64,000 nt of DNA from Bradyrhizobium sp. CB82. Its GTDB lineage: Bacteria; Pseudomonadota; Alphaproteobacteria; Rhizobiales; Xanthobacteraceae. Both the position numbers and the translations under genes were made by a program. The stretch spans positions 3,601,001 through 3,665,000 of the forward strand of contig NZ_CP121650.1 of assembly GCF_029714405.1 (NCBI RefSeq). The letters run 5' to 3'. Positions 32,034-41,528 of the stretch are shown here, piece by piece. The first letter of the stretch is position 1. Each line of letters begins with the position of its first letter. The notes under the pieces were generated by a model. It did no database searches, was not told where the DNA came from, and saw only the letters and a program-made list of their open reading frames with translations.

Positions 32034-34283
32034 GTGCAGACATGGCTTGGTGACGAGCGCTGGGACATCTCGGTTGCCGCGCTCGCTCCGGATTGCGCTA
32101 TTGCGCTGATCGAGGCCGCAGCGAATGCGCTCGACAACGGCCGGCCGCATCTCGCAAACGCGCATTGCGTCCGCGACGGCATGGTCAGGACCTACGACGT
32201 GCTGGCACTGCCGACCGCCTCGCGCTGGGGCACCACGCTGATCGGCGCCTACATCAACGAGCGCGGCACGCAATATAATCTGCTTGATGCGATCTTCTCC
32301 GCGACCGACGATGCGGTCGTGTCACTGGCGACGCTGCGCGACGCCAATGGACGGCCGTTCGATTTCCAGGTCGTGCACCACAACAAGAGCGCCGAACTGA
32401 TCCTGAAGGTTCCGAGCGGCAACCTGCTGTGGCGCCGCCTCGGGGATGGCGGCAATTTGCTGGCATCGCCCGATGTCCGGGAACTTCTGCTTGCGGTGGT
32501 CTCTGGCGGCCGCGGTGTGCAACTCGAGATCGAGACCGACGGCCGCTATCTTCGGCTCAGCGCCACCGTCTTTGCCGACGTGGTCTCACTAACGATGTCC
32601 GATGTTACTGCGCTGAAGCGGCGTGACGCCTCGTTCCGGCTCCTGTTCGACAACAACCCGATGCCGATGTGGGTGTTCGACGCGGAGACCAAGCAATTCC
32701 TCAGCGTCAATGACGCGGCGGTCCAGCATTACGGCTATAGCCGCGCCACCTTCCTGCGCATGAGCCTGCCGGAGATCTGGCCGCAGGACGAATGGGACAG
32801 CCAAAACGAGGCGCTCGAACGCATCGGCGACACCTATCGCTCCTCTCGCAGCTGGCGGCACCTGCGCGCCGATGGCAGCGAGATCGAGGTCCTGACCTTC
32901 GGCCGCCGCGTCACGTTCGAAGGCCGCGATGGCTATCTGGTCGCGGTGGTCGACATCACCGAGCGGCGGAAGGCCGAGGCGCGCATCGCCTACATGGCCC
33001 ATCATGACGGGCTCACCAATCTGCCGAACCGAGAATATTTCCAGGAGCGCCTGAAGCAGGCGCTGGACCAGGCCGGCGGCAGGCGGGTCGGCGTGCTCTG
33101 CATCGACCTCGACCTGTTCAAGAACATCAACGACTCCTTCGGTCATCCCATGGGCGACCGCCTGCTCAAGGAGGTCGCCGAACGTCTGCGCACCGCGATC
33201 CGCGGCGCCCATCTCGCCGCGCGGCTCGGCGGCGACGAGTTTGCGGTGATCCTGGCCGCCGACGTCTCCCCGAACGAAGCCAGCGCCTGCGCGAGCCTGC
33301 TGATCGAGATGTTGAGCGCGCCTTACGAGATCGACGGCCTGGAACTGGTAATCGGCGCCAGCATCGGGATCGCGCTCTCGCCCGGTGATGGTTTGACGTC
33401 CGAGGATTTGATGCGCAATGTCGACATGGCGCTCTACCGGGCGAAATCGGATGGCGGCGGTGTGCACCATTTCTTCGAGAAGGAGATGGATCTCCAGGCG
33501 CAGAAGCGGAGGGACATGGAGCTGGATCTGCGGCACGCTTTTGCCAATGGCGAGTTCGAGCTGCACTACCAGCCGCTGGTCGCGATCGCCTCCGATCGCA
33601 TCTCCGGCTTCGAATCCCTGTTGCGCTGGCGACATCCCGAAAAGGGCATGGTCTCGCCGGCCGAGTTCATTCCGGTCGCCGAGGACATCGGGCTGATTAC
33701 CCAGCTCGGCGAGTGGGTGCTGCGCGAAGCCTGCAGCGAGGCGGTGAAATGGCCTGTCGACATCAAGGTCGCGGTCAACCTGTCGCCTGCTCAATTCCGC
33801 AGCCGCAACCTGGTCCAGGTCGTGATCTCGGCGCTGGCGCAATCGGGCTTGTCGCCGAAACGGCTCGAGCTCGAGATCACCGAGTCGATCTTCCTTGCCG
33901 AGACGGATGCCAATCTCGCGACCCTGCATCAGCTCCGCGAGCTCGGTGTGGGCATCTCCATGGACGATTTCGGTACCGGCTATTCGAGCCTGAGCTATCT
34001 GCGCAGCTTCCCCTTCGACAAGATCAAGATCGATCGCTCCTTCGTCAAAGACCTCGCGCAGCGGCCCGATTGCGTCGCGATCGTGCGTGCGATCTCAGGA
34101 TTGGGGCGCAGCCTCAACATCACTACGACCGCGGAAGGCGTGGAGACCGAGGATCAGCTCGACTGGTTGCGCGCCGAGGGCTGCAACGAGGTGCAAGGCT
34201 TCCTGTTCAGCGCGGCGTGTCCCGCCGGCGAGATCGCGCAGCTGCTGACCAAGTTCGGACAGCGCGCCTCACGGGCGCCGTAG
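32034..34283 (+). CDS. PAS-GGDEF-EAL protein (c-di-GMP signalling), 5'-truncated reading frame
   Basis: From the first usable start after the TGA (GTG at 32034) about 749 residues remain. Order: sensor-like N-terminal part, PAS (~residues 200-320, LLFDNNPMPMWVFDAETKQF), GGDEF domain with intact GGDEF codons at 33228-33242, then EAL-type domain. The inhibitory I-site is not kept (RGAH in place of RxxD). The phosphodiesterase motif is ESL rather than EAL, but NLSPAQF, EITESIF, DDFGTGYSS and AEGVET are present, so activity is possible. The 3' end overlaps the convergent hydrolase gene by 15 bases. Confidence 0.82.
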   Translation: MQTWLGDERWDISVAALAPDCAIALIEAAANALDNGRPHLANAHCVRDGMVRTYDVLALPTASRWGTTLIGAYINERGTQYNLLDAIFSATDDAVVSLATLRDANGRPFDFQVVHHNKSAELILKVPSGNLLWRRLGDGGNLLASPDVRELLLAVVSGGRGVQLEIETDGRYLRLSATVFADVVSLTMSDVTALKRRDASFRLLFDNNPMPMWVFDAETKQFLSVNDAAVQHYGYSRATFLRMSLPEIWPQDEWDSQNEALERIGDTYRSSRSWRHLRADGSEIEVLTFGRRVTFEGRDGYLVAVVDITERRKAEARIAYMAHHDGLTNLPNREYFQERLKQALDQAGGRRVGVLCIDLDLFKNINDSFGHPMGDRLLKEVAERLRTAIRGAHLAARLGGDEFAVILAADVSPNEASACASLLIEMLSAPYEIDGLELVIGASIGIALSPGDGLTSEDLMRNVDMALYRAKSDGGGVHHFFEKEMDLQAQKRRDMELDLRHAFANGEFELHYQPLVAIASDRISGFESLLRWRHPEKGMVSPAEFIPVAEDIGLITQLGEWVLREACSEAVKWPVDIKVAVNLSPAQFRSRNLVQVVISALAQSGLSPKRLELEITESIFLAETDANLATLHQLRELGVGISMDDFGTGYSSLSYLRSFPFDKIKIDRSFVKDLAQRPDCVAIVRAISGLGRSLNITTTAEGVETEDQLDWLRAEGCNEVQGFLFSAACPAGEIAQLLTKFGQRASRAP

Positions 34284-35543
34284 CCCGGGAGGGTAGGCGT
34301 CGTAGACGAGGGCCTTGAAGGCGGGCGTGATGCGGCCGCGCTCGGTCTGGGTCTGCTGCATCATGACGTAGATCATGTCGAGCTTGGGATCGACGCCGAA
34401 GTAGGTGCCGCTGCCGGAATCCCACTTCAGTTCGCCGATCGAGCCCGGCGGCGGCGGTTTGGCATCGCCGGGATCGGTGCGCACCGCAAGGCCGTAGCCA
34501 TAGCCGAAGCCGTCGCCCGGGAAATAAAAATAGTCGCGGTCAACGCCCGAGCCCGGCCCGATGTGATCCGTCGTCATGTCCTTGAAGGCAGCGGGGCTCA
34601 GATAGCGCCTGCCGTCGAGCTCGCCGCCGTTGAGCAGCATCTGCGCAAACCGCCCGTAGTCGGTAATGGTCGAGAGCAGGCCGCCGCCGCCGGATTCCCA
34701 TTCGGGATGCGCGAGACGATCACGCTCGGCGTCGAGCAGGATGGTGTCGTTCGGCAGCGGCCTTGCCATCCGCTTGAACTCGTCGGGCGTCGTCAGCACG
34801 AATTTGGTGCTGGTCATGCCGAGCGGATCGAGCACGTTCTGCTTGAGATACTCGTAGAGCGTCTGCCCCGAGATCACCTCGATGACCCGGCCGAGCACGT
34901 CGGTGGAATGGCCATAACGCCAGAGCGTGCCGGGCTGACGTGCAAGCGGCAGTCGAGCGATGCGCTCGGCAAACTCGCGGTTGTCGAATTGGCCGGCGAA
35001 GATCATCGCGTTATGATAGGCCTGCTCGACCCATTTGCCGCCGATGTAATCGTAGCTGATGCCGGAGGTGTGACGCATCAGGTCCTGGATGGTAACAGGA
35101 CGGTTGGGCGGCACCATGTCGAGGGACAGCGTGCCGTCGGGATTGGTGACTTCCAATCCAACCTTGGTATCGGCGAAGGAGGGAATGTACTTCGAGACCG
35201 GATTGGCGAGCGCGAGCTTGCCGGTGTCGATCAGCATCATCGCCCCTAGGCTCGTGATCGGCTTGGTCATGGAGTGGATGGCGAAGATCGTGTCCGGCGT
35301 CATTGGCTGGGCGATACGGACGTCGCGCACGCCAAAGGTCTTCAGATAAAGCGGCTTGCCATGCTGCTGGACCAGGATGACCGCACCCGGCAGCCGGCGG
35401 GCCGCGACCTCGTTGTCGAAGAATGCCGTGATGCGCTCGAGCTGGTCGGGCGAGGGCGCGGGGGCGTCGTTCGCGCGGCTGCGCACGGCGGTGCCGGCGA
35501 GCAGCGCTGCGCCGGCGAGGAACGTTCGTCGTGTGGTGGTCAT
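34269..35543 (-). CDS. Serine hydrolase, beta-lactamase/esterase class C type, Tat-exported
   Basis: A 424-residue protein with a Tat-like signal (TTTRRTFLAGAALLAG). Ser91-x-x-Lys94 in AIHSMTKP is the nucleophile motif; WRYGHSTDVLGRV holds the tyrosine element. The third KTG-like motif is not obvious. Family members are carboxylesterases or D-aminopeptidase-like enzymes rather than true beta-lactamases. Start at ATG 35543; a longer frame to 35588 adds only low-complexity sequence. Confidence 0.85.
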   Translation of the reverse strand: MTTTRRTFLAGAALLAGTAVRSRANDAPAPSPDQLERITAFFDNEVAARRLPGAVILVQQHGKPLYLKTFGVRDVRIAQPMTPDTIFAIHSMTKPITSLGAMMLIDTGKLALANPVSKYIPSFADTKVGLEVTNPDGTLSLDMVPPNRPVTIQDLMRHTSGISYDYIGGKWVEQAYHNAMIFAGQFDNREFAERIARLPLARQPGTLWRYGHSTDVLGRVIEVISGQTLYEYLKQNVLDPLGMTSTKFVLTTPDEFKRMARPLPNDTILLDAERDRLAHPEWESGGGGLLSTITDYGRFAQMLLNGGELDGRRYLSPAAFKDMTTDHIGPGSGVDRDYFYFPGDGFGYGYGLAVRTDPGDAKPPPPGSIGELKWDSGSGTYFGVDPKLDMIYVMMQQTQTERGRITPAFKALVYDAYPPGLRRP

Positions 35544-35674
35544 GGCGGGAGCCCGCGCAGCGTCAGGCGGCGGCGTAGGCGTGAGCAAGCTTCACTTCGG
35601 TATCCTGCCCGGCCGGCGCAGCAAGATCAAAGCCGGAAGTCGCGTGGTCCGTCAACTCCGAGAAGTCGACTAGA

Positions 35675-35768
35675 CTAAAGCGCGATGAGATCGGGATCAA
35701 TCGTTATCGTGCTTTAGGTCTTTGTTTGCGCACGATCTTTTCGGAAAACCGCTGCACACTTGCGCTAG
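35675..35768 (+). repeat. Dispersed repeat, copy 2 (with 11331-11462)
   Basis: CTAAAGCGCGATGAGATCGG ... AGGTCTTTGTTTG ... TTTTCGGAAAACCGCTGCAC ... GCGCTAG. Same element as 11331-11462 in the opposite orientation, shorter by an internal ~30 bases. It lies between the serine hydrolase start and the nitroreductase stop; both genes are read on the minus strand. Confidence 0.7.
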
Positions 35769-35797
35769 TAACGCGGCCCTTCGGGTCCGGATCTGCG

Positions 35798-36361
35798 CTA
35801 GAACCGCGTCACGATCTCCGAAAGTGCCGGCCGCGGGCGGTCTTCGGTCGGCTTGGTCGGCCTGCCAATGTGCACGAAGGCAGCGAGCTTCTCGTCCGGC
35901 TTCAGGCCGAGCCCTTCCAGCACGTCGCGGTCGAAGGCGAACCAGCCGGTGAGCCAGCACGCGCCGTAGCCGAGCGCAGTCGCGGCCGTGACGATGTTCA
36001 TGGCACTGGCGCCGGCCGACAATTCCTGCTCCCAGGCCGGCACCTTCGGATGCGGCTTGGTAAAGCTGACGATCCCGATGACGAGCGGCGCGTCAGTGAG
36101 CCGCTTCTTTTCGACCTCGATGTCGGCCGCCGGCGCGCCCGGATTCTTGCGCGCGAACACGCGCGCGATCACTTCGCCGGCGCGCGCGCGGGCCTCGCCC
36201 TCGAAGACAATGAAGCGCCAGGGCGTGAGCTTGCCGTGATCCGGCACCCGCGCGCCGATGGTCAGGATCGTTTCTAGCTCGGACGGCGAGGGGCCGGGCC
36301 CCGCCATCTCGCGCGGCTTGACGGAACGGCGGGTCCTCAGAAGTTCGATGGCGTCGGGCAC
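35798..36361 (-). CDS. Nitroreductase family protein (YdjA-like)
   Basis: A 187-residue FMN flavoprotein of the short, single-domain YdjA type: RRSVKPREM near the start, GARVPDHGKLTPWRFIVFEG, and ALGYGACWLTGW. GTG start at 36361 with an upstream GAGGGAA gives the usual length; the longer frame adds residues with no homology. Likely an NAD(P)H-dependent reductase of unknown substrate, downstream of thrS on the same strand. Confidence 0.88.
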   Translation of the reverse strand: MPDAIELLRTRRSVKPREMAGPGPSPSELETILTIGARVPDHGKLTPWRFIVFEGEARARAGEVIARVFARKNPGAPAADIEVEKKRLTDAPLVIGIVSFTKPHPKVPAWEQELSAGASAMNIVTAATALGYGACWLTGWFAFDRDVLEGLGLKPDEKLAAFVHIGRPTKPTEDRPRPALSEIVTRF

Positions 36362-36389
36362 GGAAGTTCCCTCTTCGGCTGGTCGTCGG

Positions 36390-36414
36390 GCATGCCTACC
36401 CGAGATAGGCATGC
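36390..36414. repeat. 9-bp perfect hairpin between thrS and nitroreductase
   Basis: GCATGCCTA / TAGGCATGC arms at 36390-36398 and 36406-36414, 7-base loop. Placed between the thrS stop and the nitroreductase start; could stabilise or end the thrS message, but no U-run follows. Confidence 0.45.
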
Positions 36415-36454
36415 ATGCCCGCAACCGAAAGCGAGTTTAGACCGATTTCAGCGA

Positions 36455-38497
36455 TCAGACCGTGGCCCGCGCCCGCTCGACGTCGGGCGGGGTCGCCTCG
36501 TCGACGAGCGCAGCCAGCGCCTCGGTCGTCGGCATCACCTTCTGGCCGTCGCTGCCGAGCCGGCGGACGGAGACCGAATGCGTCTCGGCCTCCTTCTTGC
36601 CGACCACGAGCAGCGCCGGGATCTTGGCCAGCGAGTGCTCGCGGACCTTGTAGTTGATCTTCTCGTTGCGCAGGTCGATCTCGACCCGCAGGCCGGCGCG
36701 GCGTGCCAGCTCCACCACCTGCTTGGCGTATTCGTCCGCTTCCGAGGTGATGGTCGTGACCACCACCTGCACCGGCGAGAGCCAGAGCGGGAAGTTGCCT
36801 GCATAGTGCTCGATCAGAATGCCGATATAGCGCTCCATCGAGCCGCAGATCGCGCGGTGCACCATCACCGGCGGTTTCTTGCCGCCGTCATGGTCGATAT
36901 AGAACGCGCCGAACCGCTCCGGCAGGTTGAAGTCGACCTGCGTGGTGCCGCACTGCCAGTCGCGGCCGATGGCGTCGCGCAGCACGTATTCGAACTTCGG
37001 CCCGTAGAACGCGCCTTCGCCGGGATTGATCTCGGTCTTGATGTGGTTGTTCTGCGACTGGATCTCGCGCAGCACCGTTGCCATCACGCGCTCGGCATGA
37101 TCCCACATCGCATCGGTGCCGACGCGCTTGTCGGGGCGGGTCGACAGCTTGACGGTGAGGTCGCCGGTGAAGCCGAAATCGGCATAAGTTGACAGGATCA
37201 GGTCGTTGATCTTCAGACACTCGTCGGCGAGCTGATCCTCGGTGCAGAAGATATGCGCATCGTCCTGGGTGAAGCCGCGCACACGCATCAGGCCGTGCAT
37301 GGCGCCGGACGGCTCGTAGCGATGCACCACGCCGAACTCGGCGAGCCGCAGCGGCAGGTCGCGATAGCTCTTCAGGCCGTGCTTGAAGATCTGCACGTGG
37401 CCGGGGCAGTTCATCGGCTTCAGCGCGAACCAGCGCTTGTCCTCGGCCTCGTCGCCGGCGGACTGCGCCGCGAACATGTTCTCGCGATACCAGCCCCAAT
37501 GGCCGGAGGTTTCCCACAGCACCTTGTCGAGGATCTGCGGGGCGTTGACCTCGCTGTAGTCGCCGGTCAGGCGTCGCCGCATGTAGGCGATGAGCTGCTG
37601 GAAGATGGTCCAGCCCTTGGGGTGCCAGAACACCACGCCCGGACCTTCCTCCTGGAAGTGGAAGAGGTCGAGTTCGCGCCCGAGCTTGCGATGGTCGCGC
37701 TTCTCGGCTTCCTCGATCTGCTTGAGGTAAGCGTCGAGGTCCTCCTGCTTGGCGAAGGCGGTGCCGTAGATGCGGGTCAGCATCGGGTTGTTGGAATCGC
37801 CGCGCCAATAGGCGCCCGCCACCTTCATCAATTTGAAGGCGTTGCCGATCTTGCCGGTCGAGGTCATATGAGGGCCGCGGCACAGATCGAACCAGTCGCC
37901 CTGGAAATAGATCTTGATCGGCTCACTGCCGGGAATGGCGTCGACCAGCTCGACCTTGAAGGCCTCGCCCTTGTCGCGGAACACCTGCTTGGTCTTCTCG
38001 CGGTCCCAGACTTCCTTGGTGAAGGGTTTGTCGCGCGCGATGATCTCGCGCATCTTCTTCTCGATCGCGGCAAAATCTTCCGGGGTGAACGGCTCGTTGC
38101 GGAAGAAGTCGTAGTAGAAGCCGTTCTCGATCACCGGACCGATGGTGACCTGAGTGCCCGGCCAGAGCGTTTGCACGGCTTCCGCCAGCACGTGCGCGGC
38201 GTCATGCCGGATCAATTCCAGCGCGCGGGGATCGTCGCGGCCCACGAACTCGATCTTGGCATCAGACTCGATGGGATCATTGAGGTCGGCGAGCGCGCCG
38301 TCGAGCGCCATCGCCACGGTGCGCTTGGCGAGCGACGGCGAGATGCCCTTGGCGATGTCGAGGCCGGTAATGCCCTTGTCGAATTGGCGATTGGCGCCGT
38401 CGGGGAAGGTGAGGGTAACCTTGGCGGCCGGGGTCACGGGCTTCAAATTGCTGAGGCTGTACTGGAAGCCGGATTCGGACTTGTGGTCGTCGGACAT
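36455..38497 (-). CDS. thrS: Threonyl-tRNA synthetase
   Basis: A 680-residue class II synthetase, slightly longer than usual by ~20 N-terminal residues. TGS domain at ~25-85; editing site HxxxH at 98-102 ([11 protein letters not shown]) with the partner CRGPH; catalytic zinc ligands in [11 protein letters not shown], the [12 protein letters not shown] motif 2 region, and [17 protein letters not shown] motif 3; C-terminal anticodon domain. All key residues are present. Charges tRNA-Thr; essential. No leader riboswitch was recognised. Confidence 0.97.
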   Translation of the reverse strand: MSDDHKSESGFQYSLSNLKPVTPAAKVTLTFPDGANRQFDKGITGLDIAKGISPSLAKRTVAMALDGALADLNDPIESDAKIEFVGRDDPRALELIRHDAAHVLAEAVQTLWPGTQVTIGPVIENGFYYDFFRNEPFTPEDFAAIEKKMREIIARDKPFTKEVWDREKTKQVFRDKGEAFKVELVDAIPGSEPIKIYFQGDWFDLCRGPHMTSTGKIGNAFKLMKVAGAYWRGDSNNPMLTRIYGTAFAKQEDLDAYLKQIEEAEKRDHRKLGRELDLFHFQEEGPGVVFWHPKGWTIFQQLIAYMRRRLTGDYSEVNAPQILDKVLWETSGHWGWYRENMFAAQSAGDEAEDKRWFALKPMNCPGHVQIFKHGLKSYRDLPLRLAEFGVVHRYEPSGAMHGLMRVRGFTQDDAHIFCTEDQLADECLKINDLILSTYADFGFTGDLTVKLSTRPDKRVGTDAMWDHAERVMATVLREIQSQNNHIKTEINPGEGAFYGPKFEYVLRDAIGRDWQCGTTQVDFNLPERFGAFYIDHDGGKKPPVMVHRAICGSMERYIGILIEHYAGNFPLWLSPVQVVVTTITSEADEYAKQVVELARRAGLRVEIDLRNEKINYKVREHSLAKIPALLVVGKKEAETHSVSVRRLGSDGQKVMPTTEALAALVDEATPPDVERARATV

Positions 38498-38693
38498 GGG
38501 TATTTCTCCTGAAGCTCACTCCTGCGAACGAGCGCAGGTAAGCGGGAACGAGCCGGTATATCAGGCGATTCGGCCTGCGCAATCGGGCAAAACGAGGAAA
38601 TTGCCCGCAAACATCCCGTTTCGAAGCCCGGCGCCGGACGCGATCTCGACGTTGCATGCGTCCACAGGTTGTTGTTTCATGGGCTTATCGGGG

Positions 38694-40178
38694 ATGGATT
38701 ACCGGTTTTGGGGTTGGTTGCTTCGTGACGTTCGCTGGATTGACTTGGGTTGGATTGACTTGGGTTGGATTGACTTGGGTTGGATTGACTTGGGTTGGAT
38801 TGACTTGGGTTGGATTGACTTGGGTTGGATTGACTTGGGTTGGATCGACTTGCCTCAGGGAAGGCGCCGGCATCGTCCTGGTCACATTTCTGACAATGGT
38901 CGGCGGGCCGACGTCCGCTCCTGCCTGGGCCGCGCCGGTCGCGGGCCGAGTCTCGCAGCCCCTGTGACATCCCAACTACGTCAGCCGTTGCCGGCACGCC
39001 CGATGCCACCAATGCGGCCAAAGATACCGCCGACCTCGCAACGGCCGATCACGTTCTATGTCGTCAAAGGAAGGCCCGATGCCTGCGGCCGCGGTTGCGA
39101 CCGCTGGATCGCTGCTGAAGGCACGATCGACGCCGGAGCCGCACCGCGGTTTCGCAGATTCCTGCACAAGGTCCCCGATCGTGGCCTGCCGATCTATTTC
39201 TCCTCGCCCGGTGGAAATCTGGATCAGGCCGTGGCGATGGGCGCCATGCTCCGGGAGCGGTCCGCAGTGGCGCGGGTCGGGCGCACGGAGGCGGAGGAGT
39301 GTGGCTTCGAGGCCCAGGACAGCGACGTCTGTCTGAAGCTGAAGGCCTCGGGGCGCGAATTGCGCGGCGACCTCTCCACCCGAGGGGTCGTTTGCGCCTC
39401 GGCCTGTCCCTATCTGATCCTGGGCGCTGCGATACGGGAGATCGCTCCGGATGCCGTGCTCGGGGTGCACTCGCCCAAGGTCGTGACCTTCTTCCGTATC
39501 GAGACGCCGACAGCGGAAATGCGCGCAGCAGCGAACAAGCGAGGCCTCGACCGGGCCGATCAGCTGCTGACGAACTACATCACCAGGATGGGTGGCGACC
39601 TCGGTCTGCTCAGGCTCGCCGACACCGTGAGATATGAAGACATGCACGTGCTTACGCGCGACGAGATCGCGCGATTCGGCATCGATCGACGAGGGCACGT
39701 TGAGACGCCGTGGCTGTTTGAGTTCAGCACGCGAAGCATGGTGCAGAAGATCGTCGCCGAGCGGAATGACACCGACAAATCCTTTCGCTTGTTTGCCTGG
39801 CGCCTGACATGCTTCGATCTCGATCGTTTCGCACTCGAGTTCCGGCGTCCGGCGGCGTCCGCGGCCAGCCCCGCCTCGGTTCGCGTGGCGCTGGGAAGCG
39901 CAAATTCGCTCGCGCTCAGCTCGAGTCCCGTCACGCTGCAGGGATTTGAGTTCTGGGGCACGCAATTCAGGAGGGCCACGCTGCTTTCGCTGTCGGATGC
40001 GCCACACTTCGATTTCACGGAGGCGGCGCAGGGCCCGGACGGCGTCGGGCCTTCCCGCACCAGCCGGCTCTCGAACGAGGGGTTGGCCCCTGCACTCGAC
40101 CGGCTGCTGGCCACCTGCGCACCGGCGAAGGTGAACACGGCCGGAGCGCGCAGCGACATTGTGGATCCGGCGAAATAG
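38694..40178 (+). CDS. COG3904-like ClpP-fold protein with 15-bp tandem repeat in its 5' region; probably frameshifted
   Basis: The domain part (from ~39050: ITFYVVKGRPDACG, then GLPIYFSSPGGNLDQAVAMG, CASACPYLILGA, GVHSPKVVTF) resembles predicted periplasmic ClpP/crotonase-fold proteins: an 'SSPGG' oxyanion-type loop, a Ser in CASACPY and a His in GVHSPK. In this frame the N-terminus is RWIDLGWIDLG... from the repeat, with no signal peptide. In the +1 frame from ATG 38656 there is a good signal peptide (GIVLVTFLTMVGG...APAWAAPVAG) that ends in a TGA at 38965. A frameshift near 38940-38990 probably separates the two. The start given is uncertain. A second, intact relative is at 47093-47992. 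Confidence 0.7.
   Translation: MDYRFWGWLLRDVRWIDLGWIDLGWIDLGWIDLGWIDLGWIDLGWIDLGWIDLPQGRRRHRPGHISDNGRRADVRSCLGRAGRGPSLAAPVTSQLRQPLPARPMPPMRPKIPPTSQRPITFYVVKGRPDACGRGCDRWIAAEGTIDAGAAPRFRRFLHKVPDRGLPIYFSSPGGNLDQAVAMGAMLRERSAVARVGRTEAEECGFEAQDSDVCLKLKASGRELRGDLSTRGVVCASACPYLILGAAIREIAPDAVLGVHSPKVVTFFRIETPTAEMRAAANKRGLDRADQLLTNYITRMGGDLGLLRLADTVRYEDMHVLTRDEIARFGIDRRGHVETPWLFEFSTRSMVQKIVAERNDTDKSFRLFAWRLTCFDLDRFALEFRRPAASAASPASVRVALGSANSLALSSSPVTLQGFEFWGTQFRRATLLSLSDAPHFDFTEAAQGPDGVGPSRTSRLSNEGLAPALDRLLATCAPAKVNTAGARSDIVDPAK
38736..38852 (+). repeat. 15-bp tandem repeat, about 7.8 copies
   Basis: Seven perfect copies of TGGATTGACTTGGGT (38736-38840) and an eighth partly diverged copy (TGGATCGACTTGCCT). 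The 15-base period keeps reading frame, giving repeated L-G-W-I-D in one frame and L-T-W-V-G in another. Typical of slippage-prone minisatellites. Confidence 0.95.
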
Positions 40179-40243
40179 AGATCCGCCGAAATAGATTTGA
40201 TCGGCCCTTCCATGCCGTGCCGTTGCTGCCTACATGCGCCTGC

Positions 40244-41422
40244 ATGAAATCCGATCTCGCCGCCGGCCGTTTCGCGCCTACCGCCCTGATGCTTGGAAAC
40301 GTCGTCACCGGCTGCTCGGTGCTGGCGCCGGCCGGAATGCTCCCCGAATTGTCCTCAGGACTGGACATCACCATCCGCACTGCGGGCCTTCTGATCACCT
40401 TCGGCGCCATCACGCTCTGCATCGGCTCGCCGCTGACGGCGTGGCTGACCAGCCGGATCGAGCGGCGCATGCTGCTCACCACAACGCTCGCGCTTCTTGC
40501 CGTCGGCAATATCGGCTCGGCCCTCGCACCCGACTATGCGAGCCTGCTCGCCATTCGCCTGGTGATGCTCGCGATCGGCGCGCTCTATACCCCGCAGGCC
40601 GCCGGCACTGCGGCGATCATCGTGCCGGTTGAAAAGCGCGGCAGCACGATCGCCTATGTGTTTCTCGGATGGTCGATTGCCGCGGCCGTCGGGCTGCCGC
40701 TAATCACCTTCATCGCAAGCCGCTACGGGTGGCGGGCATCCTACGGCGCGATTGGCGGGCTTGGCTGCCTCAGCTTCCTCCTGTTGCTATGGCGCATGCC
40801 GGTGGGGCTGAAGGGTACGCCGGTCGATTTGAAGACCTGGCGCGAAGTCGGGCGCAATCGCACCATCGTGCTGCTGCTTGCGATTACCATGCTGCAGATG
40901 TCCGGGCAGTTCGTGATCTTCACCTTCATGGGGCCGCTCCTGAAGAAGCTGACGGATGCCAGTCCCGATACGATCGGTCTGGTCTTCGGCATCTACGGTG
41001 TCTGCGGCTTTCTCGGCCTCCTCATTGCCACGCGCATCGTCGACACCTGGGGGCCCTACAGGACATCCGTTCTGTTCACGTGCCTGTTGCTCGCGGGCGT
41101 CGCCGGATGGACGCTGGGCGCCGGCAATCTTGCACTGATGATCCTCTCGGTCGCGATCTGGGGGCTGGGCTTTGCCTCGACCAACTCGATGCAGCAGGTG
41201 CGCCTGGTCGCGGCCGCGCCGTCGCTGGCGCCGGTTACCGTTTCGCTCAACACGTCCGTGCTCTATATCGGGCAGGCCGTGGGCTCTGCAGCGGGCGGGG
41301 CCTTGTTCGCGCGCGATCTCTTGCACACGATCGGCTTCGTGGCGGCCGGCTTCGTCGTCCTCGCACTTGCCGTTGTTGGGCTAACCCGGCCCCGGCCGGC
41401 CGTGGCGACGGTCGCAGCATAA
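40244..41422 (+). CDS. MFS transporter (drug:H+ antiporter-1 type)
   Basis: A 392-residue inner-membrane protein with twelve predicted helices. Motif A-like LTSRIERRMLLTTTLAL between helices 2 and 3; PLITFIASRYGWRASYGAIG (motif C region). AraJ/YdhP-like efflux family; substrate unknown. Start chosen at MKSDLAAGRF, the first ATG close to helix 1. Confidence 0.88.
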   Translation: MKSDLAAGRFAPTALMLGNVVTGCSVLAPAGMLPELSSGLDITIRTAGLLITFGAITLCIGSPLTAWLTSRIERRMLLTTTLALLAVGNIGSALAPDYASLLAIRLVMLAIGALYTPQAAGTAAIIVPVEKRGSTIAYVFLGWSIAAAVGLPLITFIASRYGWRASYGAIGGLGCLSFLLLLWRMPVGLKGTPVDLKTWREVGRNRTIVLLLAITMLQMSGQFVIFTFMGPLLKKLTDASPDTIGLVFGIYGVCGFLGLLIATRIVDTWGPYRTSVLFTCLLLAGVAGWTLGAGNLALMILSVAIWGLGFASTNSMQQVRLVAAAPSLAPVTVSLNTSVLYIGQAVGSAAGGALFARDLLHTIGFVAAGFVVLALAVVGLTRPRPAVATVAA

Positions 41423-41528
41423 TAGTGCAAAGCCCTCACATCCGGCTTTTCCCCTCAGTGGACGCTTGGCAAACAGCGCAGGACGGCGCTAGAAGGCGAG
41501 GGTTGGGGACCAACGAGAGCTGACTGAG

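Noticed and set aside
32589..33929. 446-residue minus-strand frame opposite the GGDEF-EAL gene
   Set aside because: Complement of a recognised signalling gene; no known domain.
36888..37883. 331-residue antisense-register frame inside thrS
   Set aside because: Shadow of thrS: Arg/Pro-rich translation, no domain, and thrS is unmistakable.
38736..38852. CRISPR-like array
   Set aside because: The copies are directly adjacent with no spacers; it is a tandem repeat in a gene.
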